Virus record (IMG/VR): IMGVR_UViG_3300048042_000025
Coordinates: 1 to 39,467 of that record
DNA length: 39,467 nucleotides
Origin: a virus
Reading direction: 5' to 3' (one strand)
Shown here: positions 1 through 6,497 of the stretch, one piece after another
How positions within the stretch are numbered: position 1 is the first letter of the stretch
Layout of the letters: every line of letters starts with the position of its first letter
Program-made: the position numbers and the translations under genes
Notes under the pieces: generated by a model
Told to the model about the DNA's origin: nothing
What the model saw: the letters and a program-made list of their open reading frames with translations, nothing else
Databases searched by the model: none

Positions 1-61
1 TTTCATGGAAGGCCAATAACCACAACAATATCAATAAGTTATCTATTTTTTGAGAAGATTT

Positions 62-83
62 CGGGGTAAACACTCGGGGTAAA
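62..83. repeat. Direct repeat CGGGGTAAA x2 near left edge
   Basis: The nonamer CGGGGTAAA occurs at 62-70 and 75-83. The related GGGGTAAAC occurs on the minus strand at 6407-6399, in the leader of the HslV-like gene. It could be an operator or promoter element of a gene lying left of the window; this is inference only. The first 60 bases are AT-rich and contain no gene that I can support. Confidence 0.25.
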
Positions 84-101
84 ATTCAGAGAGCAACTGT
101 C

Positions 102-204
102 TTAACTGGGTCTTCGGAATTGAGCTTGAGCTAGGGTCTTGATCTCACCGTCTCCGTCCAGCCTGATATAATGCAAGGGCATTCCCCCACAGGCATGTGG
201 CCCC
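102..204 (-). pseudogene. Remnant of the 3' end of an HslV-like gene
   Basis: Read on the minus strand, this stretch encodes a C-terminal fragment containing GMPLHYIRLDGDGEIK, then a short tail and a TAA at 104-102. The peptide matches the C-terminus of the intact HslV-like protein at 5870-6358 (GMPLHYIKLEGDGEIK). At DNA level 131-185 matches 5878-5932 in 47 of 55 positions, in the same orientation. Upstream of the matching part the similarity ends at once and no start codon belongs to it, so this is a fragment and not a gene. It may be a leftover of a gene duplication, or an attachment-site-like duplication made when the intervening 5.7 kb was inserted. Confidence 0.65.
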
Positions 205-349
205 TCGGAAAAAGAAAGACTATGGATACCCAACCGGGTACAGCTCCGCTACAATCGCCTCAAAAGCCAGGGAGCCCAGATCATGGAAAGCGGGAGAGGC
301 AAATCTTTCCCGACAGCGTGGAATCCTCGGAAAGCTGAAGTTGCAAAAT

Positions 350-673
350 CTAAACTTCGGGAAGAGGCTCAAAGCTCATCTCCAGTCGAAGCTTGTTGCA
401 GACTTCAGGACCTCCCAATCCTGCCCAGTCAACCAATTTCTTGATCGCCATATCCTTGGGACCTGTCCTATTGGCGTCCAGAGCGACCATCACGACGAGA
501 ATAATCCCCGCTAGTCCCTCGTCATCTGGACTCGGTTGCATGATCCTCCGATGCAGTTCTGCCGCTTTCTCAGGATCATCGACAGCTTCATAAATCTCTT
601 CGAGCGCTTTCTGTAGAGCTGGTCCTCTCGGCATAGGTTCAGAGGAGTCGAAGTTGTTAAACATCTTTGTCAT
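350..673 (-). CDS. Hypothetical protein, 107 aa
   Basis: I do not recognise the family. The protein begins MTKMFNNFD and has a helix-prone acidic middle (about residues 20-60, rich in E, A, K and D), then a short hydrophobic segment near residues 54-66 (LAGIILVVMVALDA) and a mixed C-terminus. An SD-like AGGGGA lies about 7 bases before the ATG. The preceding small ORF stops two bases before this ATG, so the two are probably cotranslated. Both begin with the same MTKMFN peptide and similar leader DNA. It is likely a real small gene of the accessory region; function is unknown. Confidence 0.5.
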   Translation of the reverse strand: MTKMFNNFDSSEPMPRGPALQKALEEIYEAVDDPEKAAELHRRIMQPSPDDEGLAGIILVVMVALDANRTGPKDMAIKKLVDWAGLGGPEVCNKLRLEMSFEPLPEV

Positions 674-675
674 GA

Positions 676-831
676 TTAGTCCCCTATGCCCCGCTCATCA
701 GTGCCGGTTGGGCAATCCGACAGACACGGCAAGTCGTGTTTCGCTAAAATCAGTTTCCTCAGGCTCGGCGTTGAGGAGGGACACTTAAGACATTTTCTGA
801 TTCGAATATTGAAGTTGAACATCTTGGTCAT
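676..831 (-). CDS. Small ORF, 51 aa, start region similar to the next gene
   Basis: A short reading frame begins MTKMFNFNIRIRK and has a good SD (GGAGG about 7 bases before the ATG at 831). Its stop lies two bases before the start of the 107-aa gene downstream. The composition is basic with several cysteines, and I recognise no domain. The frame is open further upstream to 1083, but the SD and the shared MTKMFN start favour 831. It could be a leader peptide or a remnant of a duplicated copy of the next gene. Bases 832-1097 upstream hold no gene that I can support. Confidence 0.35.
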   Translation of the reverse strand: MTKMFNFNIRIRKCLKCPSSTPSLRKLILAKHDLPCLSDCPTGTDERGIGD

Positions 832-1100
832 GATTTGGCCTCCGTTGGTTGAAACTAAGGAAAAGACGGGTCCCCTATTTCGTGTGAGAGGAACCCAGCC
901 ACTCGTTGTCACTCGCCCGCCATTTCGGGACACAAGCTTAGTTAAATTTGCCAATTTCAAACGCCATGCGGGGCGGGGGCTTACATTAGGTTTGTGGGAG
1001 CCGACAAGCCGGGGGATGGCTAGCGAAACTTGTTGTGACCCCCCTTGACCCCACATGATGACTCTTAGTAGCATGTGAATCATTATGCTCAGGAGCCATG

Positions 1101-1997
1101 ATGACGCCGCTTTTACTTCAACCGATCCCGTATCAAGGAAGCAAAAGGGCTCTAGCGCCTAGAATTTGCGAGATTTTCCCTGACAGAATAGAGACGTTAT
1201 ACGAACCGTTTGCTGGTTCCGCTGCCATAACGATTTATGCAGCTCACCACGAACTTGCGCGTTCGTTTGTAATTGGTGACGTCTTCGAAGAGTTAGTCGA
1301 TCTATGGGATTTGATTATTCACAAACCTGCCCTCGTTTCTGATCGATACCTCGCACTGTGGACTGAGCAGTTTGATAAGGGCCACGCGCACTTCAATGAA
1401 GTGCGCGCACGATACAATGAAAACCGAGACCCCATCGATCTCCTCTATCTGATTGCTCGCTGTGTGAAAAACGCCGTACGCTTTAATCAGAAAGGACATT
1501 TTACCCAATCCGTGGACAAGCGGCGCACTGGTATGCAGCCTGATAAGATGGCCCGCACGGTTCATGCTGTCAGCAAGTTGCTGCGTGGTCGCACTCGCCT
1601 TTTCAAAGGCGATTTCCGAGACTGCATTGCAACCGCCAAGGCCAATGATCTCGTTTATATGGACCCTCCATATCAGGGGACGACATACGGTCGTGACAAA
1701 CGATACGCCGCGCAGTTATGCAGGGAAACCTTGATTGATGCTCTTCACGAGTTGAATGCGCGTGACGTTTCCTATGTGCTGTCTTACGACGGAAAGAGCG
1801 GCGAAAAAAGTTATGGCGACCCCCTGCCCCCGAGTATCAACGCTTCGCATCTGTTGCTACATGCGGGCCGTTCCTCTCAGGCGACGCTGAGCGGACGCGA
1901 CGACGAAACGATTGAGAGCTTATATGTTTCAAAGGCATTGGATGTTGCACATGCCGACATTTTCAAACCAATGCCAGTCCAAGCGTCGCTATTTTAG
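1101..1997 (+). CDS. D12-class (Dam-like) DNA adenine N6-methyltransferase
   Basis: Transfers methyl groups from S-adenosylmethionine to adenine N6 in DNA, as the protective half of a restriction-modification system. Numbering from the ATG at 1098, YQGSKR (12-17) is the N-terminal D12-family signature, EPFAGSAA (36-43) is SAM-binding motif I, and DPPYQGTTYG (189-198) is catalytic motif IV. The length of about 299 aa is normal for the family. Two ATGs stand in tandem at 1098 and 1101; AGGAG at 1091-1095 is better spaced for the second, so I place the start there. The gene converges on the HNH nuclease gene and the two 3' ends overlap by 9 bases. Target specificity cannot be read from the sequence; GATC is only a guess from the class. 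A free-standing phage methylase is less likely given the neighbours. Confidence 0.9.
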   Translation: MTPLLLQPIPYQGSKRALAPRICEIFPDRIETLYEPFAGSAAITIYAAHHELARSFVIGDVFEELVDLWDLIIHKPALVSDRYLALWTEQFDKGHAHFNEVRARYNENRDPIDLLYLIARCVKNAVRFNQKGHFTQSVDKRRTGMQPDKMARTVHAVSKLLRGRTRLFKGDFRDCIATAKANDLVYMDPPYQGTTYGRDKRYAAQLCRETLIDALHELNARDVSYVLSYDGKSGEKSYGDPLPPSINASHLLLHAGRSSQATLSGRDDETIESLYVSKALDVAHADIFKPMPVQASLF

Positions 1998-2726
1998 ACG
2001 ACCCTTGATGAGAACCGGAATTGACACCCCTTCGCTTTGGGCCGCTGCCTTCAGGCTTTCATACTGACGGACTTCCTCGTCTCTCCACACAATGTCCACC
2101 CGCCGAGTTGGCTGCATAGCTATGTGCTCATAGTCCTCAGGAGACGCCCAGAAGCAATTCTGGCACGTTTTCACCTCGTGCAGGGAGAGGAAGTTTTCGC
2201 AGTGCTCGCATGACCAGCTCTTCGCGCGTTGCGACGACGCATCGAGCAGCATGTAATTTTCTGGGTTTTGATCGTTGCCCTCAGCGCCTACCTCGTACGG
2301 AACGCGATGATCGATTTGCAAATAGCGTTCGTCGAGAAGCTCGCCTGTGACCACGTCGCGCGAGCCATACATACTGATGAGTGTTTGCTTGAATGGCTTC
2401 GAAAAGGCTTTCCGACCGCCTATCCTGCCGTGCTTAATTTTGGTGACGTCGTCGAAGGTATATGCGCCAATTCGGCGGCCCGTTTTTGGGCTTGTCACGC
2501 GACTCGTGAGGAGCGGAATCCCGCTCTCCCTAACATCGCGGATGGCCCGAGGCGGATGGTCATAGCCGTATTGCTCGCTTAAATCCTCGTTGGTGATAAT
2601 CCCATGCTTCAGAATGTGATCGATCACCGTGCGCGCGCGCTTCGCAATGACGGTTTTACAAAACTGGACAAACTCAGGCGGCAGACTCTTTTCGGGGGTG
2701 AGTTGGACGCCCTCGAATTTAGTCAT
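1989..2726 (-). CDS. HNH endonuclease, probable restriction enzyme of the R-M system
   Basis: Probable type II restriction endonuclease of the HNH (beta-beta-alpha metal) fold. A winged-helix-like N-terminal part (about 30-75, with PPRAIRDVRESGIPL at 58-72) precedes the nuclease core. The core has D139-H140 (QIDHRVPY), then NPENYMLLD with N154 and N157, and two CxxC pairs (C173/C176 and C188/C191) typical of a structural zinc site around the HNH centre. The gene overlaps the controller gene by 8 bases at its 5' end and converges with the methylase. A controller, nuclease and methylase side by side is the classical layout of a type II system. Nuclease activity and cut site are inferred. Confidence 0.85.
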   Translation of the reverse strand: MTKFEGVQLTPEKSLPPEFVQFCKTVIAKRARTVIDHILKHGIITNEDLSEQYGYDHPPRAIRDVRESGIPLLTSRVTSPKTGRRIGAYTFDDVTKIKHGRIGGRKAFSKPFKQTLISMYGSRDVVTGELLDERYLQIDHRVPYEVGAEGNDQNPENYMLLDASSQRAKSWSCEHCENFLSLHEVKTCQNCFWASPEDYEHIAMQPTRRVDIVWRDEEVRQYESLKAAAQSEGVSIPVLIKGRLK

Positions 2727-2946
2727 GAGGCACCAGCAATTCTTTTACGTCTAAATTCAGTGCTGTTGCTATAGCCTCAAGTGTTGATATAGTAATGTTG
2801 CGCTCCCCGCGCTCAATCGCGCCGATGTAAGTTCGGTGATAACCGCAAACATCGGCGAACTCTTCCTGCGATAGACCGAGGGCCATGCGTCGCCGCCGCA
2901 CGTTATCGGCCACGATTGCTTGAAGAGTTTTTGGGTGTTGCGTCAT
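2719..2946 (-). CDS. XRE-family controller (C) protein of the R-M system
   Basis: A 75-aa single-domain Cro/C1-type helix-turn-helix protein. The HTH spans about residues 20-60 (LGLSQEEFADVCG, then HRTYIGAIERGERN), and the LSQEEFA...YIG.IERG pattern is diagnostic of the fold. Its size fits the C proteins that time expression of restriction genes. It overlaps the start of the nuclease gene (2719-2726), so C and R form one transcript. There is no clear SD before the ATG, and C genes are often leaderless. A C-box-like double operator lies 36-61 bases upstream. Expected role: activate and then limit its own and the nuclease's transcription, delaying restriction until the methylase has acted. Confidence 0.85.
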   Translation of the reverse strand: MTQHPKTLQAIVADNVRRRRMALGLSQEEFADVCGYHRTYIGAIERGERNITISTLEAIATALNLDVKELLVPHD

Positions 2947-2981
2947 AGACCGAATCAGTTTTGCTTATTCTTCGCTATGAC

Positions 2982-3007
2982 GACTTTGAGTCTACAGACT
3001 ATATGTA
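2982..3007 (-). promoter_or_regulatory. C-box: double operator for the controller protein
   Basis: The sequence GACTttgAGTC, then TACA, then GACTataTGTA (plus strand) forms two tandem half-palindromic operators around a near-palindromic centre (AGTCTACAGACT). It resembles the published C-box pattern of C-protein systems (TATAGTC, YGTR, GACT), seen here on the minus strand as TATAGTCTGTAGACT. The TATAGT inside it also resembles a -10 element. It lies upstream of the C gene and in the divergent gap to the 3057 gene, so it could influence both. Confidence 0.6.
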
Positions 3008-3056
3008 GCGGCGCAGCGGAGATTCGGTCAGAGCCTTGAGGTGGAGAGGAAGGTGT

Positions 3057-3371
3057 ATGTCGCGGAAGATGCTTTCTAAATCGGCGTTCGACGCATTGGT
3101 TGCTTCACAAGGGGCAAATAGCTTTCACTTAGTTGTCTATTGGTACTCGCACGCGCCCTCCCGCGCCGACGCGACGGCCTTGTTCACCGCTCTTCTGAAC
3201 GGCCAATTTTCAATGTCACTTGATCGCTCAGGAGACTTTTGCACGGTCGCTTTTTTGCGTGCAGATGACGCCGAACGCATTGCCGCCGCTTGCCCGTCAT
3301 TTGAATGGTCAGAAAAGACAACCGGGCGTGTTTACATTGGGGACTTGGAAGAGCTAGTCGGCAACGGGTAA
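3057..3371 (+). CDS. Hypothetical protein, 104 aa
   Basis: I recognise no family. The ATG at 3057 has an SD-like GGAGAGGAAGG just upstream; a TTG at 3036 in the same frame is less likely. The protein is a small mixed alpha/beta type with a hydrophobic strand (FHLVVYWY near residues 20-27), then an alanine-rich helix and FEWSEKTTGRVYIGDL near the C-terminus. It lies divergent from the C/R genes, so the C-box region may carry its promoter. AlkA follows on the same strand after a 141-base gap. Confidence 0.55.
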   Translation: MSRKMLSKSAFDALVASQGANSFHLVVYWYSHAPSRADATALFTALLNGQFSMSLDRSGDFCTVAFLRADDAERIAAACPSFEWSEKTTGRVYIGDLEELVGNG

Positions 3372-3512
3372 CGATCCCACTTAATCCATGCAGACCCCAA
3401 AGCGCGAAGCTGCTTTAGGATCGCGGTTTGACGTAGAATCGCCCGAGGTATTCGCTCCGCCAAATCTCGCGCGCGGTAGCGTTGAACTGACAGACGGCCA
3501 AGGGGAAGGCGA

Positions 3513-4145
3513 GTGATCTCGATCAACCACCTTTCGACCCAAACGATAGGTATCGCCGAGCAGCATCTTAGCCAATCGTGCGCGGTTATGGCACGTTTGG
3601 TTCTGGCGCATGGCCGTTGTCCTATCGTCGAGCGCGATTTATCCCCGTTTCAGACGCTAGCGGGTTCGATCATCAGTCAGCAACTTTCCTCCAAAGCGGC
3701 TGACACAATCAAGCGCCGCGTGTTGGAGGTCGTGCCGAGCTTCACCCCCGAAGGGTGTCTAAGCGTGTCGTTCGATGTCTTGCGAGGCGCAGGGCTTTCG
3801 GCCCGAAAGACCAGTTACATCATTGAATTGTCCCGTCGGGTGCATGATGGTCGGCTTGACTTCGATGCCCTAGCGGGGCAGCCGGACGATGACGTTATCA
3901 CAGCCTTGGCTGCACTTCCCGGCATTGGCCGGTGGACTGCCGAAATGTTCCTGATATTTGGCCTCAAGAGGCCCAATGTACTGGCTTTGGGGGACACCGG
4001 GTTACAGCGGGCCACTCGCCTTCTGTACGGCGAGGATGCAGAATTGGAATCGGTCGGTCGCGCTTGGCAACCATATTGTTCTGTTGCCTCTTGGTATCTC
4101 TGGCGACATCTCGACGCCGCAGCCTCATTCGTGTGCGTCCGTTAA
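3513..4145 (+). CDS. alkA: DNA-3-methyladenine glycosylase II (AlkA-like)
   Basis: Base-excision repair enzyme that removes alkylated purines from DNA. It belongs to the HhH-GPD superfamily: SIISQQLSSKAADTIKRR (52-69) is the conserved early helix pair, LPGIGRWTAEM (135-145) is the helix-hairpin-helix that grips DNA, and ALGDTGLQRA (158-167) holds the catalytic aspartate D161. The length of 210 aa matches the short bacterial AlkA form, which lacks the N-terminal domain of the E. coli enzyme. The start is a GTG with AAGGGGAAGG upstream. It is probably a host-type gene, and nothing ties it functionally to the neighbouring R-M system. Confidence 0.88.
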   Translation: MISINHLSTQTIGIAEQHLSQSCAVMARLVLAHGRCPIVERDLSPFQTLAGSIISQQLSSKAADTIKRRVLEVVPSFTPEGCLSVSFDVLRGAGLSARKTSYIIELSRRVHDGRLDFDALAGQPDDDVITALAALPGIGRWTAEMFLIFGLKRPNVLALGDTGLQRATRLLYGEDAELESVGRAWQPYCSVASWYLWRHLDAAASFVCVR

Positions 4146-4215
4146 GGACTCTCGACACGAATCAAAAAGGTCGTCAGGCTGGGTGGATGCGCGGCGCTGC
4201 GCAACGAGCTTCCGG

Positions 4216-4716
4216 ATGGATTTGTCGCCAACATTTCTGTGGACTGCGTTCGCGTCCATCACCCCTCCAGCCAGCTATTGCGGCTGGCTAGCGAAGCCTT
4301 TTCTCGATTTCTGGCGCTTGAGACGCGAAGTGCATCAGGAACTCATTTTTAGAGCAAACATCATCAATGCAGGCACGTTCATCTATGACAAGGAGGCAAT
4401 AGCTGCTCTGCGCCGACTGGGCATAAAAATGCAGGACGTATCTCCAGCACTTTTACGTTGGGGACTTGCCCAAGTCGGATATGACGTTGCCTGGGCTGGC
4501 GGCAATTTGATTGGGCTATCTAATGCTCTACTTGATCCTGATCTAGAGCGCGACTGGCGCATTCTTAACACTCATGAAATTCAGGTGGGTCTGAAGCTCC
4601 GCCCGCGATTTTATACAGATGAATTCCTATCTACTTTAAAATGCAAGCGCGCTCCCACCGGAAGAACAATTCCGTATCCCTCACAGATCCTGTCTCGCTT
4701 AGCACGGGCTTCTTGA
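4216..4716 (+). CDS. Hypothetical protein, 166 aa
   Basis: I do not recognise it with confidence. The chosen ATG (4216) begins MDLSPTFLWTAF, and the frame is open well upstream into alkA, but that part reads as non-coding. The first 45 residues are aromatic and hydrophobic (TPPASYCGWLAKPFLDFWRL) and may bind a membrane. The rest is helical with LRRLGIKMQD and LLRWGLAQVGYDVAWAGGNLIGLSNALL. A 7-bp inverted repeat AGCCAGC/GCTGGCT lies inside the 5' part (4269-4289). There is no obvious SD. The gene follows alkA after 70 bases. Function is unknown. Confidence 0.45.
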   Translation: MDLSPTFLWTAFASITPPASYCGWLAKPFLDFWRLRREVHQELIFRANIINAGTFIYDKEAIAALRRLGIKMQDVSPALLRWGLAQVGYDVAWAGGNLIGLSNALLDPDLERDWRILNTHEIQVGLKLRPRFYTDEFLSTLKCKRAPTGRTIPYPSQILSRLARAS

Positions 4717-4778
4717 AGGATCGTTTTAATCTCTAAAGTCATCCTCATGAATCGACATCGATTTTTGGACAGTCTGAC

Positions 4779-4784
4779 TATAAT
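4779..4784 (+). promoter_or_regulatory. Candidate -10 box (TATAAT) of the secreted-protein gene
   Basis: A perfect TATAAT at 4779-4784 lies 33 bases before the chosen ATG at 4818. No good -35 lies 16-18 bases upstream; TTGGAC is present at 4765-4770 but only 8 bases away. This is a weak call. Confidence 0.3.
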
Positions 4785-4817
4785 ATGTCATTTTATTTTC
4801 AAAAAAGGTTTAGCGTT

Positions 4818-5264
4818 ATGCGTTGCATTTTCATCCTCGCATTCGTGGGCCTTGCCAGTGGTGTCAGCGCTCAGCAAGCGCCGAGGCTGAAGTTGTCGAA
4901 ACCAGCGTGCAGCACCGTTTGCGAGCAAGCATCACTGGAGGAACTAACCGGCGAAGCTAAAGACCTTTTCAAACGTTGCATCGCTGCATCTCTCTGCGTC
5001 CGATGGGCACCACCCATGGCCCGGACCCCTGTGCCACTTCGATCCATTGGATTTGGATACGTGCCGGGTCGGCACGTTGCGCTTGGGTATCCGTATTATG
5101 CATATGAGTATAGGTACGGGCCATACGTCGGGCGCTCGATGCGCTGGCATTATGGATATTATGGATATGGAGGACTTGTGACCAGGCGCTCACCTGCGTT
5201 TTACTATTATCATCACCATCACCATAAATATCGCTATTACCGTCACCCTAAATGTCACGAATGA
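4818..5264 (+). CDS. Small secreted Tyr/His-rich protein
   Basis: Starting at the ATG at 4818 gives a clean signal peptide: MRC, then a hydrophobic core (IFILAFVGLASG) and a VSA cleavage site after residue 18. The mature part has four cysteines in its first half (CSTVC, RC, LC), and a second half dominated by Tyr, Gly, Arg and His, with YGYYGYGG, a run of five histidines and the terminal HPKCHE. It probably acts in the periplasm or outside the cell. The His/Tyr/Cys pattern could bind metal, which is inference from composition. It resembles many small lineage-specific alphaproteobacterial secreted proteins and looks host-derived. An in-frame ATG at 4785 would put a charged extension before the signal peptide and is rejected. 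Confidence 0.6.
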   Translation: MRCIFILAFVGLASGVSAQQAPRLKLSKPACSTVCEQASLEELTGEAKDLFKRCIAASLCVRWAPPMARTPVPLRSIGFGYVPGRHVALGYPYYAYEYRYGPYVGRSMRWHYGYYGYGGLVTRRSPAFYYYHHHHHKYRYYRHPKCHE

Positions 5265-5291
5265 TGGATCATCGAAACGGCGGTGTAAACG

Positions 5292-5825
5292 ATGGAAGAC
5301 TTTAGCCCGGTTTCATTTACCATTATTGAGCTAATCTATCCGATAATCCTCGCACTTATTTTCGCACTTATCTTCGCGACAGCCATTGCCTTCGGAGCTG
5401 CGGTTTTCTTTCGAAAGGTTGCAACTTTTTTTTCAGAATTCCTTGTAACTCTCCGAGACTACTTTCCTGTCAGCGTTCCGGTTGCTCTCATCGGCTACTC
5501 GGTTGGCTTTCTGACCGGCATTAGTCGAAGTCCTGCGGTTGGAACTGTCATACCTGCGGTGCTCGCCATAATTGGTGGTCTAAGCGTCTATGCCTTCGGA
5601 AGTGACAACAAGTACAAATTTGTTGTTGGCTATAGCGTTAGCCTTCTAGTGGTAAGTCTCTTCTATGGTGTGGAAAATGGTTCTTCTGAACGTGAGTCCA
5701 GCCGCGAAAATCGCCTTATAAACAACTTCCAACTTGAACATAGGCTTCGCAAGTATCGGAAAAGCGCGGACCTGCCTGAACAGTCCCCCAATTGGCTCTT
5801 GCCGGGAGAAGCCGGTGACAAGTAG
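5292..5825 (+). CDS. Hypothetical integral membrane protein
   Basis: A 177-aa protein with four hydrophobic stretches at about residues 11-40, 60-78, 82-102 and 109-126, then a hydrophilic, charged C-terminal tail of 50 residues (rich in R, E, S and N) expected on the cytoplasmic side. I recognise no family motif. It lies 27 bases after the secreted-protein gene on the same strand, so the two may form a unit. A GC-rich hairpin at its stop codon may end the transcript. Confidence 0.6.
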   Translation: MEDFSPVSFTIIELIYPIILALIFALIFATAIAFGAAVFFRKVATFFSEFLVTLRDYFPVSVPVALIGYSVGFLTGISRSPAVGTVIPAVLAIIGGLSVYAFGSDNKYKFVVGYSVSLLVVSLFYGVENGSSERESSRENRLINNFQLEHRLRKYRKSADLPEQSPNWLLPGEAGDK

Positions 5826-5838
5826 CAGCCCCCGCTGC
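5825..5838 (+). terminator. Short hairpin at the end of the membrane-protein gene
   Basis: GCAGC-CCCC-GCTGC forms a perfect 5-bp stem with a 4-base loop directly at the stop codon. No T-run follows, so intrinsic termination would be weak at best. Confidence 0.3.
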
Positions 5839-5869
5839 GAGCCCGATTTGATAATCCCTCATATATAGG

Positions 5870-6358
5870 TCATCTCGCTAGATTCTTGATCTCGCCGTCC
5901 CCCTCTAGCTTGATATAATGCAACGGCATTCCACACGACGAGACCCGCTTGCAAGCAATCCTCGCAGCCTGAATGGCTGTGGCTCCGTGCTCCATAGCCC
6001 CTAAGGCGAAGTGAGCCCCTGACCCTATCGCAGCAAAGCCCCCAATCGTCAGAGCTGGGATTGCTTCGCCCTCCTTGCCTAAGACAATGAACCAGCCTTC
6101 CCCAGAAGGGAAGACAAGGAGACCTTCAGATTCAATCTTGTCAAAGGACTTTAATTTGATGGAGGTTGGAATCTTCTTTGGTGTTGTCACCTTGTCGAGG
6201 AGCTTGACCATGAACCGAGCATCAGCATCGCCAGTGAACCCAAGGAGACATCCCGAAGAGAGTCTCATGATCTTGGGTGTGAGCCCCCAGATGACATCAT
6301 CTTCAGATAGTCTGGAATCCGACACGAGAGTCCCATCCCTATAGGTCACTACGGACAT
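5870..6358 (-). CDS. HslV-like Ntn-hydrolase (proteasome beta-type peptidase)
   Basis: Resembles HslV/ClpQ, the peptidase subunit of the HslUV protease, and the HslV-like proteins common in rhizobial phages. The alignment is readable by eye: VSDSRLS with D14 stands where HslV has its GDGQ aspartate, LTPKIMRL with K29 matches the HslV catalytic-site lysine region, GFTGDADARF matches GFAGGTADAF, and AIGSGAHFALGA (about 110-121) matches the IGSG..A motif. After Met removal the N-terminal residue would be Ser2 and not the usual Thr; B. subtilis CodW is a known Ser-type relative. The length of 162 aa is slightly short against about 175. No HslU lies in the window, so it would need a host ATPase or work alone. 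It lies left of the lysis genes and is divergent from the HTH gene. A partial copy is at 102-204. Confidence 0.72.
   Translation of the reverse strand: MSVVTYRDGTLVSDSRLSEDDVIWGLTPKIMRLSSGCLLGFTGDADARFMVKLLDKVTTPKKIPTSIKLKSFDKIESEGLLVFPSGEGWFIVLGKEGEAIPALTIGGFAAIGSGAHFALGAMEHGATAIQAARIACKRVSSCGMPLHYIKLEGDGEIKNLAR
5878..5932 (-). repeat. 55-bp direct repeat (copy of 131-185) flanking a 5.7-kb block
   Basis: This is the 3' end of the HslV-like gene. A copy with 47 of 55 identical bases lies at 131-185 in the same orientation. Between the copies are the R-M genes, alkA and the secreted and membrane protein genes. Duplication of a gene's 3' end on both sides of a block is what site-specific integration leaves, but the copies have diverged and no integrase lies between them. 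Confidence 0.6.
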
Positions 6359-6414
6359 CCTCGTCCCCCCTCATACCCAGAGGGAAATAATAGGTCGCGT
6401 TTACCCCTTTTGCA

Positions 6415-6451
6415 GTGAATTTGCGAGACGTATCGCAAATTGACGATTCAC
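6415..6451. promoter_or_regulatory. Nested inverted repeat, probable operator
   Basis: AATTTGCGA (6418-6426) and TCGCAAATT (6433-6441) form a perfect 9-bp inverted repeat with a 6-base spacer. Outer arms GTGAAT (6415-6420) and ATTCAC (6446-6451) are also complementary. It sits in the divergent gap between the HslV-like and HTH genes and abuts the -35 box of the latter, which fits a dimeric regulator site. Confidence 0.55.
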
Positions 6452-6467
6452 CTTACAAATGTTAAAT
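6440..6467 (+). promoter_or_regulatory. Candidate promoter of the HTH gene
   Basis: TTGACG at 6440-6445 (5 of 6 to consensus), a 16-base spacer, and TTAAAT at 6462-6467 (4 of 6). Transcription would start near 6474, 10 bases before the SD (AGGAGA) and 24 before the ATG at 6498. It overlaps the right arm of the inverted repeat by two bases, so a protein bound there could control it. Confidence 0.5.
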
Positions 6468-6497
6468 GAGAGAGTTTCAACACTAGGAGATACAGAA

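Noticed and set aside
1681-1697. GGTCGTGA inside the methylase gene as another copy of the post-stop element
   Set aside because: It is on the coding strand of a different gene, not near a stop, and encodes ordinary codons.
3958-4215. N-terminal extension of the 4216 gene into alkA
   Set aside because: Would overlap about 190 bases of alkA in another frame and has shadow-like composition.
4269-4289. AGCCAGC/GCTGGCT hairpin as terminator of alkA
   Set aside because: No U-run follows and it lies within the frame of the next putative gene; noted there only.
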